Shown here: one piece after another, positions 32,200-41,782 of the stretch | How the letters are laid out: each line of letters opens with the position of its first letter | How positions within the stretch are numbered: position 1 is the stretch's first letter | Assembly: GCA_002162925.1 (NCBI GenBank) | Contig: MABC01000062.1 | Coordinates: forward strand, 1-45,744 | From: Thalassotalea sp. 42_200_T64 | Lineage (GTDB): Bacteria; Pseudomonadota; Gammaproteobacteria; Enterobacterales; Alteromonadaceae | Reading direction: 5' to 3' | DNA: 45,744 nucleotides | The notes under the pieces: model-generated | What the model saw: the letters and a program-made list of their open reading frames with translations, nothing else | What the model was told of the DNA's origin: nothing | Database searches by the model: none | Translations under genes and position numbers: made by a program

Positions 32200-32622
32200 A
32201 TGTTGCATTTAGAACACTTGAACCTGGTCGTCAAAGACATTCCGGATACATTAGAATTTTATCAGGCGGCCTTTCCCCATTGGCAGGTGCGTGGCGGTGG
32301 CGAGGCCGATTGGTATGGAAAATTAAGGAATTGGCTGCACTTTGGTGATGATTTTCAATACCTTACTTTTAACGATAACGGTGAAGGTGACAATCGAGAT
32401 CTTTCTGGCCATCAAATTGGTTTAAGCCATTTTGCATTTGTCACCAACAGTATTGATGCGGTGATAGCCAGATTGGCTAAAGCAGGCTTTGTTATAGATA
32501 AAGATGGAGCTGACTCGCCATTTCGCAATAACGTTTATTTTATTGACCCAAGCGGCTATGAGGTAGAATTTGTTGAATATTTAAGTGATGTGCCAGAACA
32601 AAGAAATATCTATGAAGATTAG
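32200..32622 (+). CDS. VOC (glyoxalase/dioxygenase superfamily) enzyme
   Basis: The 140-residue protein has two beta-alpha-beta-beta-beta modules typical of vicinal oxygen chelate proteins: MLHLEHLNLVVKDIPDTLEF at the start (His6 a likely metal ligand), GLSHFAFVTNSIDAVIARL in the middle (His near residue 77), and FIDPSGYEVEFVEY near the end (Glu ligand). The exact reaction is unknown. Glyoxalase, antibiotic-binding and dioxygenase members look alike at this level. Its place after a SoxR-type promoter suggests protection against redox-cycling or electrophilic compounds. Confidence 0.85.
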   Translation: MLHLEHLNLVVKDIPDTLEFYQAAFPHWQVRGGGEADWYGKLRNWLHFGDDFQYLTFNDNGEGDNRDLSGHQIGLSHFAFVTNSIDAVIARLAKAGFVIDKDGADSPFRNNVYFIDPSGYEVEFVEYLSDVPEQRNIYED

Positions 32623-32791
32623 CGATAGCATTTTCTGAGCTTGTGTTTGTTCATGTTCTGCTTCTGCGTCATTGATGTGGAGGCAGAATGCCAACATTTT
32701 CCTTTAAGTAACAAACAATAACTGAGAGTTCTTGACCTTCTGCCCAGTTTGTTTCAAGATCTTTTTCCTTATTTTTAAATTCAAAGTGCTG

Positions 32792-33610
32792 ATGCCAGAG
32801 TTACCCGAAGTTGAAGTATGCCGACAAGGCATTGAACCACATGTTTTAAATCAAACTGTTGCTAAAGTGATTGTCCGCAATAGCAAAATGCGTTGGCCAA
32901 TTACCCCGACCATAGATGAAATTTGCGGTGAAAAAATATTAGAAGTTAGCCGCAGAGCGAAATATCTGTTATTAAAAACCGCAAAAGGTACCTTGCTTCT
33001 GCATTTAGGGATGTCAGGCACCATTAGGGTGATTCCAAAAGATACAGAGGTCAGTAAGCACGATCATTTTGATTTAGTGCTATGTTCGGGCGTGGCATTA
33101 AGGTTGAACGACCCAAGACGTTTTGGCGCAGTCTTGTGGTTAACCCAAGATGTAGCTGAGCATCCACTATTGGCAAGGCTTGGTCCAGAGCCTTTATTGA
33201 ATGACACCTTTATTGATGGTTACTTATTTAAAAAATCCCGTAACAAAACCGTCCCCGTCAAATCCTTCATCATGAATAACCATGTGGTGGTGGGTGTCGG
33301 TAATATTTATGCCAACGAAGCACTGTTTCAAGCCGGAATTTTACCGACAGCAGTTGCCGGTAAAATCAGCCAAAAGCGTTATAACAATCTAACTGACATA
33401 ATAAAAAAGGTATTAGCACAAGCCATTACACAAGGCGGTACCACCTTAAAAGATTTTACCCAGGTGGATGGCCGCCCTGGCTATTTTGCTCAGTCTTTAC
33501 AAGTGTACGGTCGTGGTGGTGAGAAATGTGTAATTTGTGACAGCGTATTACAAGAAATTCGCCAATCGGGCCGAGCCAGTGTTTTTTGTCCCCAGTGTCA
33601 AAAGAATTAG
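32792..33610 (+). CDS. mutM: Formamidopyrimidine-DNA glycosylase
   Basis: MutM (Fpg) removes 8-oxoguanine and formamidopyrimidines and cuts the abasic strand. The 272-residue protein must begin MPELPEVE, since Pro2 becomes the N-terminal catalytic residue, so the start is 32792 and not the upstream frame opening at 32732. It has LLLHLGMSG, NDPRRFGAV, VVGVGNIYANEALF and a C-terminal zinc finger C-V-I-C ... C-P-Q-C. In E. coli it follows rpmG. Here 2.7 kb of accessory DNA lies between them. Confidence 0.96.
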   Translation: MPELPEVEVCRQGIEPHVLNQTVAKVIVRNSKMRWPITPTIDEICGEKILEVSRRAKYLLLKTAKGTLLLHLGMSGTIRVIPKDTEVSKHDHFDLVLCSGVALRLNDPRRFGAVLWLTQDVAEHPLLARLGPEPLLNDTFIDGYLFKKSRNKTVPVKSFIMNNHVVVGVGNIYANEALFQAGILPTAVAGKISQKRYNNLTDIIKKVLAQAITQGGTTLKDFTQVDGRPGYFAQSLQVYGRGGEKCVICDSVLQEIRQSGRASVFCPQCQKN

Positions 33611-33629
33611 GACCAAAAAAAATAAATAT

Positions 33630-34043
33630 CTAAATTAAATGCTTAAGTGCCATAACCTTAGCTTCACCTTCGATAACCACTTTACCCTGTGGGTTCAGTG
33701 CTAACAATTTGAAGGTGACTATGGCTCTTTTGGGGTGAATCGACATGACTTCAACACTTGCTTCAATTTCTTCATTCAAAAACACCGGCGCCTTAAAACT
33801 TACCGTTTGCCCCAAGAAAATAGTGCCCTGCCCTGGTAAATCACAACCTAAGATGGCTGAGAACAAGCTGCTAACCAGGGCGCCGTGCACTACCCGCTGT
33901 TTAAAAATTGATTCACTTGCTGCCGCTTCATCCAAATGAATTGGGTTTGCGTCCTCTGAGACTTCCGCAAATTTTCTTACGTCTTGATCACTGAATGATT
34001 TCTTTAATGATGCCTTGGCACCAACAACTAACTTTTCTGACAT
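33630..34043 (-). CDS. MaoC-like (R)-specific enoyl-CoA hydratase
   Basis: The 137-residue hot-dog fold protein carries the hydratase 2 motif: SEDANPIHLDEAAA (catalytic Asp31 and His36) followed by VVHGALVSSLFS. The motif and numbering match PhaJ-type hydratases that convert trans-2-enoyl-CoA to (R)-3-hydroxyacyl-CoA. No polyhydroxyalkanoate synthase gene is in the window, so the pathway is uncertain. It could serve lipid synthesis or beta-oxidation. It is convergent with mutM (19 bases) and lies downstream of coaD on the same strand (about 75 bases). Confidence 0.88.
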   Translation of the reverse strand: MSEKLVVGAKASLKKSFSDQDVRKFAEVSEDANPIHLDEAAASESIFKQRVVHGALVSSLFSAILGCDLPGQGTIFLGQTVSFKAPVFLNEEIEASVEVMSIHPKRAIVTFKLLALNPQGKVVIEGEAKVMALKHLI

Positions 34044-34117
34044 TATCTTCCTATACCTATTAAATTTCTACAAAGAATCTTACTTTACCATTTTTTCGTG
34101 ATAATGCCGTGAGTGGC

Positions 34118-34609
<492 letters not shown>

Positions 34610-34772
34610 TCAATGATTTATTGTGTTTGTATTTTAGCCTCGATTAAACACAAAGCAAATAACTAAACTCGTATTTTTCATTTCTATTTTTTCTGGATGA
34701 GAATTGTTTAAAGTAATTACTCAAAAAACTTCCTATTTGGTTAATTTTGATAGTATGATGGACGCATATAGA

Positions 34773-34834
34773 TATACCAATTCCACATCAAGTTGCAGGT
34801 TTCAGAGTCCGCATCCTGAAACGGAACGGGTATA
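34773..34834. repeat. Dispersed palindromic repeat, copy 2
   Basis: Two imperfect 24-base arms, 34773-34796 (TATACCAATTCCACATCAAG...) and 34811-34834 (ending GGAACGGGTATA), flank a 14-base loop. The left arm matches the copy at 27207 in 20 of 24 positions. It fills the upstream region of the TetR-family gene. No other gene-like content was seen in the 262-base gap between coaD and the regulator. Confidence 0.6.
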
Positions 34835-34865
34835 ATCATTCATAATTAATAGAGTTTCGTTGTTA

Positions 34866-35537
34866 ATGAAAACCAGAGATAAAATCATTGTTGCCAGTAT
34901 TGAACTTTTCAATGAAAAAGGTGAGCGCAATATTACCACTAACCATATTGCCGCCCATCTTGGGATAAGCCCTGGCAATCTTTATTACCACTTCCGTAAT
35001 AAAGAAGACATTATCAATGCCATTTATAATGAATACGCCGACGATTTAATTACCCAGTTTAAAGGCTTATCTGATACCAAAAATCCGTTAGACAGCATCC
35101 TGCTCTATATGGATATTGTCTTTCAGTTGATTTCTAAATTCCGATTCTTTTACAGCAACTTACCGGTTTTACTCAGTAAAAATCCAGCATTAAAAAAACG
35201 CTACTCAGAAATCCAGCGACAAATCATTAAGAAAGTCTCAACCATGCTTAAATCATTAAATGAAGCTGAAATATTAAGTATCAAAGAAGATGAGCTTGAT
35301 GATTTAACCTGTTTGCTGCGCATCACCACAACATTTTGGTTAAGTTACTTACAAACGCAAGTTGGTGAAGATCCAGAAATTGATGATGCCAGTTTGTATG
35401 AAGGGCTACTCAAAATTTTTGCCTTACTAAGCCCCTATGTGACCGAAAAATCACGAGCTGATTTTGAAACCGCGAGAAGCCAATATAAACAATTAAAGCA
35501 ACAAGCTCTAGACCAACAATTAGCCGTAAACCACTAA
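34866..35537 (+). CDS. TetR-family transcriptional regulator
   Basis: The 223-residue protein begins MKTRDKIIVASIELFNEKGE, then has ITTNHIAAHLGISPGNLYYH followed by FRNKEDI, a clear TetR helix-turn-helix, and a helical ligand domain with no motif that identifies the ligand. Its C-terminal part (about 190-223) is a polar coiled helix. The ATG at 34866 is preferred to the TTG at 34860. It is convergent with kdkA, so it need not control the lipopolysaccharide genes. Three AAACCACT repeats span its stop codon. Confidence 0.85.
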   Translation: MKTRDKIIVASIELFNEKGERNITTNHIAAHLGISPGNLYYHFRNKEDIINAIYNEYADDLITQFKGLSDTKNPLDSILLYMDIVFQLISKFRFFYSNLPVLLSKNPALKKRYSEIQRQIIKKVSTMLKSLNEAEILSIKEDELDDLTCLLRITTTFWLSYLQTQVGEDPEIDDASLYEGLLKIFALLSPYVTEKSRADFETARSQYKQLKQQALDQQLAVNH

Positions 35538-35551
35538 ACCACTAAACCACT
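35528..35551. repeat. Three tandem AAACCACT units across the regulator stop codon
   Basis: AAACCACT occurs three times in a row at 35528-35535, 35536-35543 and 35544-35551. The TAA stop of the TetR gene lies inside. Because 8 is not a multiple of 3, gain or loss of units could change the C-terminus slightly. Confidence 0.6.
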
Positions 35552-35561
35552 CATTTTTCGT

Positions 35562-36302
35562 TCATGGCTGATAGCCCTGAATCAACATTTGCCAGTTAGT
35601 TTCAGAAAATTGAAACGCTGGCAATTTGCCAAGTTCCTTGTTGAACGAACGTAGCAATCTGTCGATATTACGCTGTTGCCATGGCCCCGACTCAGTCATC
35701 ACCTTACCCTGATCAAAATCGATTAACCAAACGTTGTTATCGCTATCGAGCATTATGTTGTGGGCGTTTAGATCGTGATGATAAATATTCTTCTGGTGAA
35801 ATCGTTTGATGCACCTACCGATCTCAAGCCAAATATTGTCAGGAAGTGCTGATTTACTCAACAAACCTACCAAATCTGTAGCACCAGCGATAAGCTCAAT
35901 CAAAATGTCGGCCTGATAGCTTAAGCCATTTCGAGTCACTTTAAAGGCTACTGGTTTCGGTGCCGGTAATTGCCATTGTTGCAGTTGCTGTAGCAATAAA
36001 AATTCTTTCGCCGCGCGGGTATTCATTATGCCGGTGAAGATATAGCTGTCATCAATAAGCTTGCCAACCAATCCACCACGATAATAATGACGCAACACCA
36101 TATTCGTCAGCGGATGCCGTATGAACCAGGCAGTACCACGGCCCACCGCTTTGCCGAGTATGGCATCTTGTTGTTGCCAATACTCACTGCTGAACATTTC
36201 GACACAAAAATCTGGCAGTAACTCCTGCTGGTAAAGACAGGTAATATTACCCTCTTTAAAAAGATTAACTGATGAATGTTTTACAAATCTCGACAGGTTC
36301 AA
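35562..36302 (-). CDS. kdkA: 3-deoxy-D-manno-octulosonic acid kinase
   Basis: KdkA phosphorylates the 4-OH of Kdo on the lipopolysaccharide inner core at the cytoplasmic face of the inner membrane. The 246-residue protein kinase-like fold has GRGTAWFIRHP near residue 55, LRHYYRGGLVGKL, the catalytic loop YHHDLNAHNIML with Asp177, and LIDFDQGK with the metal-binding Asp195. These match Haemophilus/Vibrio KdkA. It is divergent from the heptosyltransferase-like gene. The neighbours (waaC-like, waaA) support the assignment. Confidence 0.93.
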   Translation of the reverse strand: MNLSRFVKHSSVNLFKEGNITCLYQQELLPDFCVEMFSSEYWQQQDAILGKAVGRGTAWFIRHPLTNMVLRHYYRGGLVGKLIDDSYIFTGIMNTRAAKEFLLLQQLQQWQLPAPKPVAFKVTRNGLSYQADILIELIAGATDLVGLLSKSALPDNIWLEIGRCIKRFHQKNIYHHDLNAHNIMLDSDNNVWLIDFDQGKVMTESGPWQQRNIDRLLRSFNKELGKLPAFQFSETNWQMLIQGYQP

Positions 36303-36324
36303 GATAATAGGCCTTAATGAACAT

Positions 36325-36369
36325 CAATTTGATTAAATAACTGCTCATACTTAATCAAATTGGTATAAT
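36325..36369. repeat. Dispersed palindrome with embedded TATAAT
   Basis: CAATTTGATTAA (36325-36336) and TTAATCAAATTG (36351-36362) flank ATAACTGCTCATAC, a perfect 12-base inverted repeat. TATAAT follows at 36364-36369 and could be the -10 box of the glycosyltransferase gene. A related degenerate copy lies at 24973-25001. Confidence 0.55.
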
Positions 36370-36403
36370 ACGTTATTTTCATGTTTATTGTGGTGAATCC
36401 TTT

Positions 36404-37438
36404 ATGCTTGGTCAAATTCCTAAGCCAAAATCTCTTTGTATTCTAAGACTTTCTGCCATTGGAGATGTTTGCCATGCAGTGGCTATGGTACAACAAATTC
36501 AAAAGCAATATCCAGAAATAGACATTACCTGGGTGATTGGCAAAGTAGAACACATGCTGTTAAAAGATTTACCCGGTGTGACGTTTGTAATTTTTGATAA
36601 ATCAAAGGGATTACAAGCTTTTAAAGATCTTAGAATGCAATTGAAAGAGCAAAAATTTGACGTGCTATTTCATATGCAGGTTGCCTTGCGCGCCAGTATC
36701 GCCAGCTTATGCATACCGGCCAAAGTGAGAATTGGATTTGATAAAAGCCGCGCCAAAGAAGGCCAGTGGTTATTCACTAACCACCAAATAGCCCCGCAAA
36801 CTGAGCCGCATGTCCTTGAAGGCTTTATGGGGTTTGCCAAAATGATAGGAGTTGAAACCTCTGCACCGAGCTGGCTAATGCCGTTTGGTGAAGTTGAACG
36901 CAACTGGGCAAAAGCAAGTATTCCACAAGATAAATTTTATGTAGTGATTTCTGCCGCAGCCAGTAAAGCTGAGCGTAACTGGCACCCGCAAGGCTATGCA
37001 CAAGTGGCTGACTATTTAATCGAGCAAGGATACCAAGTAGTGCTTTGTGGTGGGCCATCTGACTTTGAACGTAATTTAGCTACCGCTATCGAAAACAATG
37101 CGAAAAGTAAGTTATTAAACCTGGTAGGAAAAACCAATCTAAAACAATTATTAGCGGTGTTAGAGTCAGCCAAGTTGGTAATTGCTCCAGATACTGGTCC
37201 TGCTCATATGGCGGTTACGGTGAATACGCCAGTGATTGGCTTATACGCCCACTCCAATCCAAAACGTACAGGGCCATTTCCGTATCAAAATTACGCCGTT
37301 AGTGTGTATGAAAAATGCATTCGCGAACAGCAAGGCAAGCCATCTAACGAGTTACCTTGGGGAGTGCGGGCCAAAGGTGAATTAATGACGGCTATCACCG
37401 TTGATATGGTGAAAGAAAAAATCACAGAATTACTATAG
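36404..37438 (+). CDS. Glycosyltransferase family 9 protein, heptosyltransferase I-like
   Basis: The 344-residue inner-membrane-associated enzyme of lipopolysaccharide core assembly opens LCILRLSAIGDVCHAVAMVQ, the family 9 opening. It has VISAAASKAERNWHPQGYAQ in the middle (nucleotide-sugar region) and APDTGPAHMAVTVNTPVIGL near the end. It resembles Haemophilus OpsX, which adds the first sugar to a phosphorylated Kdo, and this agrees with kdkA next door. The sugar could be heptose or another hexose, which the sequence does not settle. Its end overlaps waaA tail to tail by 6 bases. Confidence 0.87.
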   Translation: MLGQIPKPKSLCILRLSAIGDVCHAVAMVQQIQKQYPEIDITWVIGKVEHMLLKDLPGVTFVIFDKSKGLQAFKDLRMQLKEQKFDVLFHMQVALRASIASLCIPAKVRIGFDKSRAKEGQWLFTNHQIAPQTEPHVLEGFMGFAKMIGVETSAPSWLMPFGEVERNWAKASIPQDKFYVVISAAASKAERNWHPQGYAQVADYLIEQGYQVVLCGGPSDFERNLATAIENNAKSKLLNLVGKTNLKQLLAVLESAKLVIAPDTGPAHMAVTVNTPVIGLYAHSNPKRTGPFPYQNYAVSVYEKCIREQQGKPSNELPWGVRAKGELMTAITVDMVKEKITELL

Positions 37439-38716
37439 ATTTAAAATATCCGCTAGCCTACCGATACATCGGCCAGTAGCCCCCTGATTCGCAATAACTA
37501 CATCATAGGCATTCTTACCAATCGATGTTGCAAGCTCGTTATCTTTCAATAAACAATGTAATTTAGCCGCAAGCTCATGGTTATTCTCTAATTGTACTAT
37601 GCCATTGGCGCTAATTAACTTTTGTGTGATTTCCTTAAAATTGGCCATGTTTTCTCCCGCGACAACGGGTTTGGCAAACAACGCGGGTTCGAGCGGGTTA
37701 TGGCCGCCAACATCGGAAAAGCTGCCGGCGACAATACAAATCTCGGCCAACGCATAAACGGCGAGTAACTCCCCTAACGTATCAATGACCCAGATATCGG
37801 TGTCGTCAGTGATCGCTTGTTGAGAACTGCGAGTAACAGCGTTAAGGCCTTGCTCTGCACACAGTTTTGCTACACCAGGAAAGCGCTCAGGATGACGAGG
37901 AACCAGCACTAAAAGTATGTCCGGGTTGTTGGCTTGTAATTGTTTATAAGCATTAATTACGGGCAACTCCTCCCCCTGATGAGTACTGCCAACCACCAAT
38001 AATCGTCTATGCTCTGGCACCAATTTCTGTAGCTGAGAAACGCTGGATTGCAGTTCGTCGGTAACACTAATATCGTATTTTAAGTTGCCGGAATTGCTAA
38101 CCAAATCGGCGCTTGCACCCATTTCAATAAAGTGCTCCGCGTTGTCGGCGCTTTGGCACAATATTGCAGAAAACTTATTTAATGCCGGAGTAATTATCCA
38201 GCTGAGTTTTTTATAGCTTTTTAGTGATTTTTCCGATAACCGAGCATTTATGAGCAATAATTTAACATCCGATTTGTAACAGCGGTGAATAATTGTTGGC
38301 CAAAGTTCGGTTTCCATCAGCACTACAGCTTTTGGTTTTAGCAAACGAAAAAATAAATGCACACAGAAGGAAATATCTAATGGCAAATAACAATGCTGAA
38401 CCTTATCGATGTAAAGCTTTTTAACTTGCGCAGATCCTGTTGGCGTAAATGTCGTCACAGTTATCGGCAACTCAGGGTAAGTCAGCAATAACTTGTCGAT
38501 AAAGGGTTTCGCCGCTATCACTTCACCAACACTGGCGGCATGCACTACTATGCCGCCCGACTGCATATTTGATGGTAGCCAACCAAAACGTTCACTTAAT
38601 CGTTGTCGATATTCTTTTTGTGAAAAGGAACGAACAATTAGCACCAGCAATAATATTGGCACTAAAAGTAGAATCAACAATTGGTAGAGACGTATCGATA
38701 TTTTCTGTTTATTCAA
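37433..38716 (-). CDS. waaA: 3-deoxy-D-manno-octulosonic acid transferase
   Basis: WaaA (KdtA) transfers Kdo from CMP-Kdo to lipid IVA at the inner membrane. The 427-residue protein has one N-terminal membrane helix (about 10-29). It has RFGWLP, HAASVGEVIAAKP with catalytic Glu65, LMETELWPTI, the VGSTHQGEE nucleotide-binding region, VPRHPERF and GGHNPLEPALFAKPVV. Whether it adds one or two Kdo units cannot be read from the sequence, but KdkA nearby favours one. It overlaps the neighbouring glycosyltransferase by 6 bases, convergent. Confidence 0.95.
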   Translation of the reverse strand: MNKQKISIRLYQLLILLLVPILLLVLIVRSFSQKEYRQRLSERFGWLPSNMQSGGIVVHAASVGEVIAAKPFIDKLLLTYPELPITVTTFTPTGSAQVKKLYIDKVQHCYLPLDISFCVHLFFRLLKPKAVVLMETELWPTIIHRCYKSDVKLLLINARLSEKSLKSYKKLSWIITPALNKFSAILCQSADNAEHFIEMGASADLVSNSGNLKYDISVTDELQSSVSQLQKLVPEHRRLLVVGSTHQGEELPVINAYKQLQANNPDILLVLVPRHPERFPGVAKLCAEQGLNAVTRSSQQAITDDTDIWVIDTLGELLAVYALAEICIVAGSFSDVGGHNPLEPALFAKPVVAGENMANFKEITQKLISANGIVQLENNHELAAKLHCLLKDNELATSIGKNAYDVVIANQGATGRCIGRLADILNL

Positions 38717-38811
38717 ATTTTATCTTCTTATATAGCAGCAAAGTAAGCTAAGACGATGCATTGATTTTTCTTATTTAAATTATAACCATGAGTAGTGAAA
38801 GAAATAAACCA

Positions 38812-39240
38812 TCATCGTTCAAAAATTGCATCAAGAATAATTGAGGAGTTGGTGCGCTCTACCCCTTCTAAATTGCAAATATGGTCCAAAATTGACGTAA
38901 GGTGTTTGAGTGATTGGATCTGCAGTACAATCAGCAGATCATATTCGCCGCTGATTGAATAGATATGGCTTATTTGGTGAATTTTTCTTAGCGTAGTACA
39001 AATTTGTTGTCTTAAGTTTGGTTTTACTTTCAAGGATACATTTACGGTGATTAAATGTTTGGTATAGCTGCTTCCCAGTTCAACGCCGTAGGATTTTATT
39101 ACACCATTACTTTCAAGCTTATTGATTCGATTTTGTATGGCGGTTCGAGAAACATTTAAGGCTCTTGCTATGTCAGAAACGCTAGCTCTGGCATTACATC
39201 TTAGAATTGACAGCAATTCTTCGTCTTTTTCACTAATCAT
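38812..39240 (-). CDS. Lrp/AsnC-family transcriptional regulator
   Basis: The 142-residue protein has an N-terminal winged helix (ASVSDIARALNVSRTAIQNR at about 20-39, then INKLESNGVIK) and a C-terminal RAM ligand-binding domain (about 65-142, with ISGEYDLLIVLQI). Start ATG 39240 follows AGGCGATTGCTTG. The TTG at 39243 is adjacent. It is divergent from kbl-tdh across 195 bases, so it probably controls threonine/glycine catabolism in response to an amino acid. In E. coli, Lrp also represses kbl-tdh. Confidence 0.9.
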   Translation of the reverse strand: MISEKDEELLSILRCNARASVSDIARALNVSRTAIQNRINKLESNGVIKSYGVELGSSYTKHLITVNVSLKVKPNLRQQICTTLRKIHQISHIYSISGEYDLLIVLQIQSLKHLTSILDHICNLEGVERTNSSIILDAIFER

Positions 39241-39438
39241 CAAGCAATCGCCTTTCTATAAAAATCAAGTCACACAGTGTCGAAATAACTAATAACAGTG
39301 TCAAATCGCAATGATTATAAGTCATATTGAACATCTGTAAACTTTTTTTTATTAACAGTAAAGTGGATAATATAGCTAAATCACTTACATTTATAATTAC
39401 TCATAAGTTTACCCATAAACGTACTAACCGAGGCTGAT

Positions 39439-40632
39439 ATGTCATCTAATTTTATTAACCATCTACAACAACAAATTAATCAAGTAAAAGAAGAAGGCCT
39501 TTATAAGGCTGAACGCATTATCACTACCGCGCAGCAAGCCGACATCGCAGTTAGCAGTGGCGAAGATGTGATCAACTTTTGTGCCAATAACTATCTGGGT
39601 TTAGCCAATCATCCTGAACTTATTAACGCCGCGAAAGGTGGTTTAGACGACCATGGTTTTGGTATGGCTTCAGTGCGTTTTATCTGTGGTACACAAGACA
39701 TTCATAAAACTCTCGAGAACAAATTAAGCACCTTTCTAGGCATGGAAGATACGATTTTGTATTCTTCGTGTTTTGATGCCAATGCAGGTTTGTTTGAAAC
39801 TCTTTTAGGGCCTGAAGATGCAATCATTTCGGATGCGTTAAACCACGCGTCAATTATTGATGGTGTGCGATTATGTAAAGCCAAACGTTTTCGATATGCC
39901 AATAACGATATGGCAGCATTAGAAGAGCAATTAATCGCCGCCAATGACGCGGGTGCTCGTTTCAAATTAATCGCCACCGATGGCGTGTTCTCAATGGACG
40001 GCGTTATTGCCAATCTGAAAGGCGTATGCGATTTAGCCGATAAATACAATGCCATGGTTATGGTGGATGATTCACATGCGGTAGGTTTTGTTGGCGAAGA
40101 AGGTCGCGGTTCACATGAATATTGTCAAGTGATGGACAGAGTTGACATTATTACCGGCACGTTAGGTAAAGCCATGGGTGGCGCTTCTGGTGGTTTCACT
40201 GCAGCCAGCAAAGAGGTTGTAGAATGGCTACGTCAACGTTCACGTCCTTACCTTTTTTCTAACTCTCTTGCGCCGGCAATCGTGACGGCCTCGATTAAAG
40301 TCATTGATATGCTCGCCACCGGTGGCGAGTTACGTAAAACCTTAAAAGACAATGCTGCCTATTTTAGAAACAGCATGGAAGCGGCCGGTTTTACTTGTGC
40401 CGGTGCTGATCACGCCATCGTGCCAGTTATGCTTGGCGATGCTAAAGTCGCGTCGGATATGGCCAATCGTCTGCTTAGCGAAGGTATCTATGTTATTGGT
40501 TTCTCTTTCCCGGTAGTACCGAAAGGCCAGGCGCGTATTCGCACGCAAATTTCAGCGGCACACACACGTGCGCAGTTAGACAAAGCCATTGAAGCCTTTA
40601 CCCGTATTGGTAAAGAAATGGGTGTGATCTAG
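39439..40632 (+). CDS. kbl: Glycine C-acetyltransferase (2-amino-3-ketobutyrate CoA ligase)
   Basis: Kbl splits 2-amino-3-ketobutyrate with CoA into glycine and acetyl-CoA, the second step after threonine dehydrogenase. The 397-residue pyridoxal-phosphate enzyme has [35 protein letters not shown] (Asp210, His213) and [14 protein letters not shown] with cofactor Lys244, as in E. coli. GAGGCTGAT lies upstream. tdh follows after 27 bases, forming an operon. Confidence 0.97.
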   Translation: MSSNFINHLQQQINQVKEEGLYKAERIITTAQQADIAVSSGEDVINFCANNYLGLANHPELINAAKGGLDDHGFGMASVRFICGTQDIHKTLENKLSTFLGMEDTILYSSCFDANAGLFETLLGPEDAIISDALNHASIIDGVRLCKAKRFRYANNDMAALEEQLIAANDAGARFKLIATDGVFSMDGVIANLKGVCDLADKYNAMVMVDDSHAVGFVGEEGRGSHEYCQVMDRVDIITGTLGKAMGGASGGFTAASKEVVEWLRQRSRPYLFSNSLAPAIVTASIKVIDMLATGGELRKTLKDNAAYFRNSMEAAGFTCAGADHAIVPVMLGDAKVASDMANRLLSEGIYVIGFSFPVVPKGQARIRTQISAAHTRAQLDKAIEAFTRIGKEMGVI

Positions 40633-40659
40633 GCCAGCAACAAGATATTAGAATTATTT

Positions 40660-41685
40660 ATGAAATCATTAGCAAAATTAAGAGCCGAACCGGGCATTTG
40701 GATGACAGATTCACCAAAGCCGGAAGTGGGCCATAACGATTTACTCATTAAAATCAACAAAACCGCCATTTGTGGTACCGACATTCATATTTACAACTGG
40801 GACGAATGGTCGCAAAAAACCATACCGGTACCTATGGTGGTAGGTCATGAATACGCCGGTGTCGTGGTGGGTATCGGCCAGGAAGTAAAAGGCTTTACTG
40901 TTGGCGACAGAGTTTCGGGTGAAGGCCATATTACCTGTGGTCATTGTCGAAATTGTCGTGGTGGTCGTACGCATTTATGCCGTAATACTGTCGGCGTTGG
41001 GGTAAACCGTACCGGTAGTTTTGCCGAGTATCTGGTTATTCCAGCTTATAATGCATTCAAATTACCGGATGAAATTTCTGATGATTTGGCTGCGATTTTT
41101 GACCCGTTTGGCAATGCTGTACATACCGCATTATCGTTCGATTTAGTCGGTGAAGATGTGCTTATCACTGGCGCTGGGCCTATTGGCATTATGGCTGCAG
41201 CGGTTGCTAAACACGTTGGTGCCCGTAATGTAGTCATTACCGACATCAATGAATATCGTTTAGAATTGGCCCGTAACATGGGCGCAACCCGGGCAGTAAA
41301 CGTTACCAACGAAAACCTGAAAGATGTGATGCACGACCTGGGTATGACCGAAGGCTTTGACGTTGGCATGGAAATGTCAGGGGTACCGGTTGCTTTTCGT
41401 GACATGCTAGAAAATATGAATAATGGCGGTAAAATTGCCATGCTCGGCATTCCTAGACAAGACATGGCAATTGACTGGAGCCAAGTGATCTTTAAAGGTT
41501 TGATCATTAAAGGTATTTATGGCCGTGAGATGTTTGAAACCTGGTACAAAATGGTATCGCTGATCCAATCTGGTTTAGATTTAACGCCAATTATCACCCA
41601 CCACTTCCCTATTGATGAGTTTCAGCAAGGCTTTGATGCCATGCTGTCGGGTAACTCAGGTAAGGTGATATTAAGCTGGGATTAA
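40660..41685 (+). CDS. tdh: L-threonine 3-dehydrogenase
   Basis: Tdh oxidises threonine to 2-amino-3-ketobutyrate with NAD, feeding Kbl. The 341-residue zinc alcohol dehydrogenase family protein has catalytic Cys38 ([14 protein letters not shown]), His63 and Glu64 (VVGHEYAG), four structural zinc Cys in [15 protein letters not shown], and the Rossmann motif [20 protein letters not shown]. Length and motifs match E. coli exactly. It is the second gene of kbl-tdh. Confidence 0.97.
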   Translation: MKSLAKLRAEPGIWMTDSPKPEVGHNDLLIKINKTAICGTDIHIYNWDEWSQKTIPVPMVVGHEYAGVVVGIGQEVKGFTVGDRVSGEGHITCGHCRNCRGGRTHLCRNTVGVGVNRTGSFAEYLVIPAYNAFKLPDEISDDLAAIFDPFGNAVHTALSFDLVGEDVLITGAGPIGIMAAAVAKHVGARNVVITDINEYRLELARNMGATRAVNVTNENLKDVMHDLGMTEGFDVGMEMSGVPVAFRDMLENMNNGGKIAMLGIPRQDMAIDWSQVIFKGLIIKGIYGREMFETWYKMVSLIQSGLDLTPIITHHFPIDEFQQGFDAMLSGNSGKVILSWD

Positions 41686-41782
41686 TATTTTCTACTTATA
41701 CCAAGCGCCGGTAAAAATAGCGTATGGCAATAGGGTTTGGTAGAATGGAAACATTAAGTAATTTACAAAAAAAGAGAACCGC

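Noticed and set aside
32732..32791. Upstream 20-codon extension of mutM
   Set aside because: Fpg needs Pro directly after the initiator Met as its catalytic residue, so the start must be at 32792.
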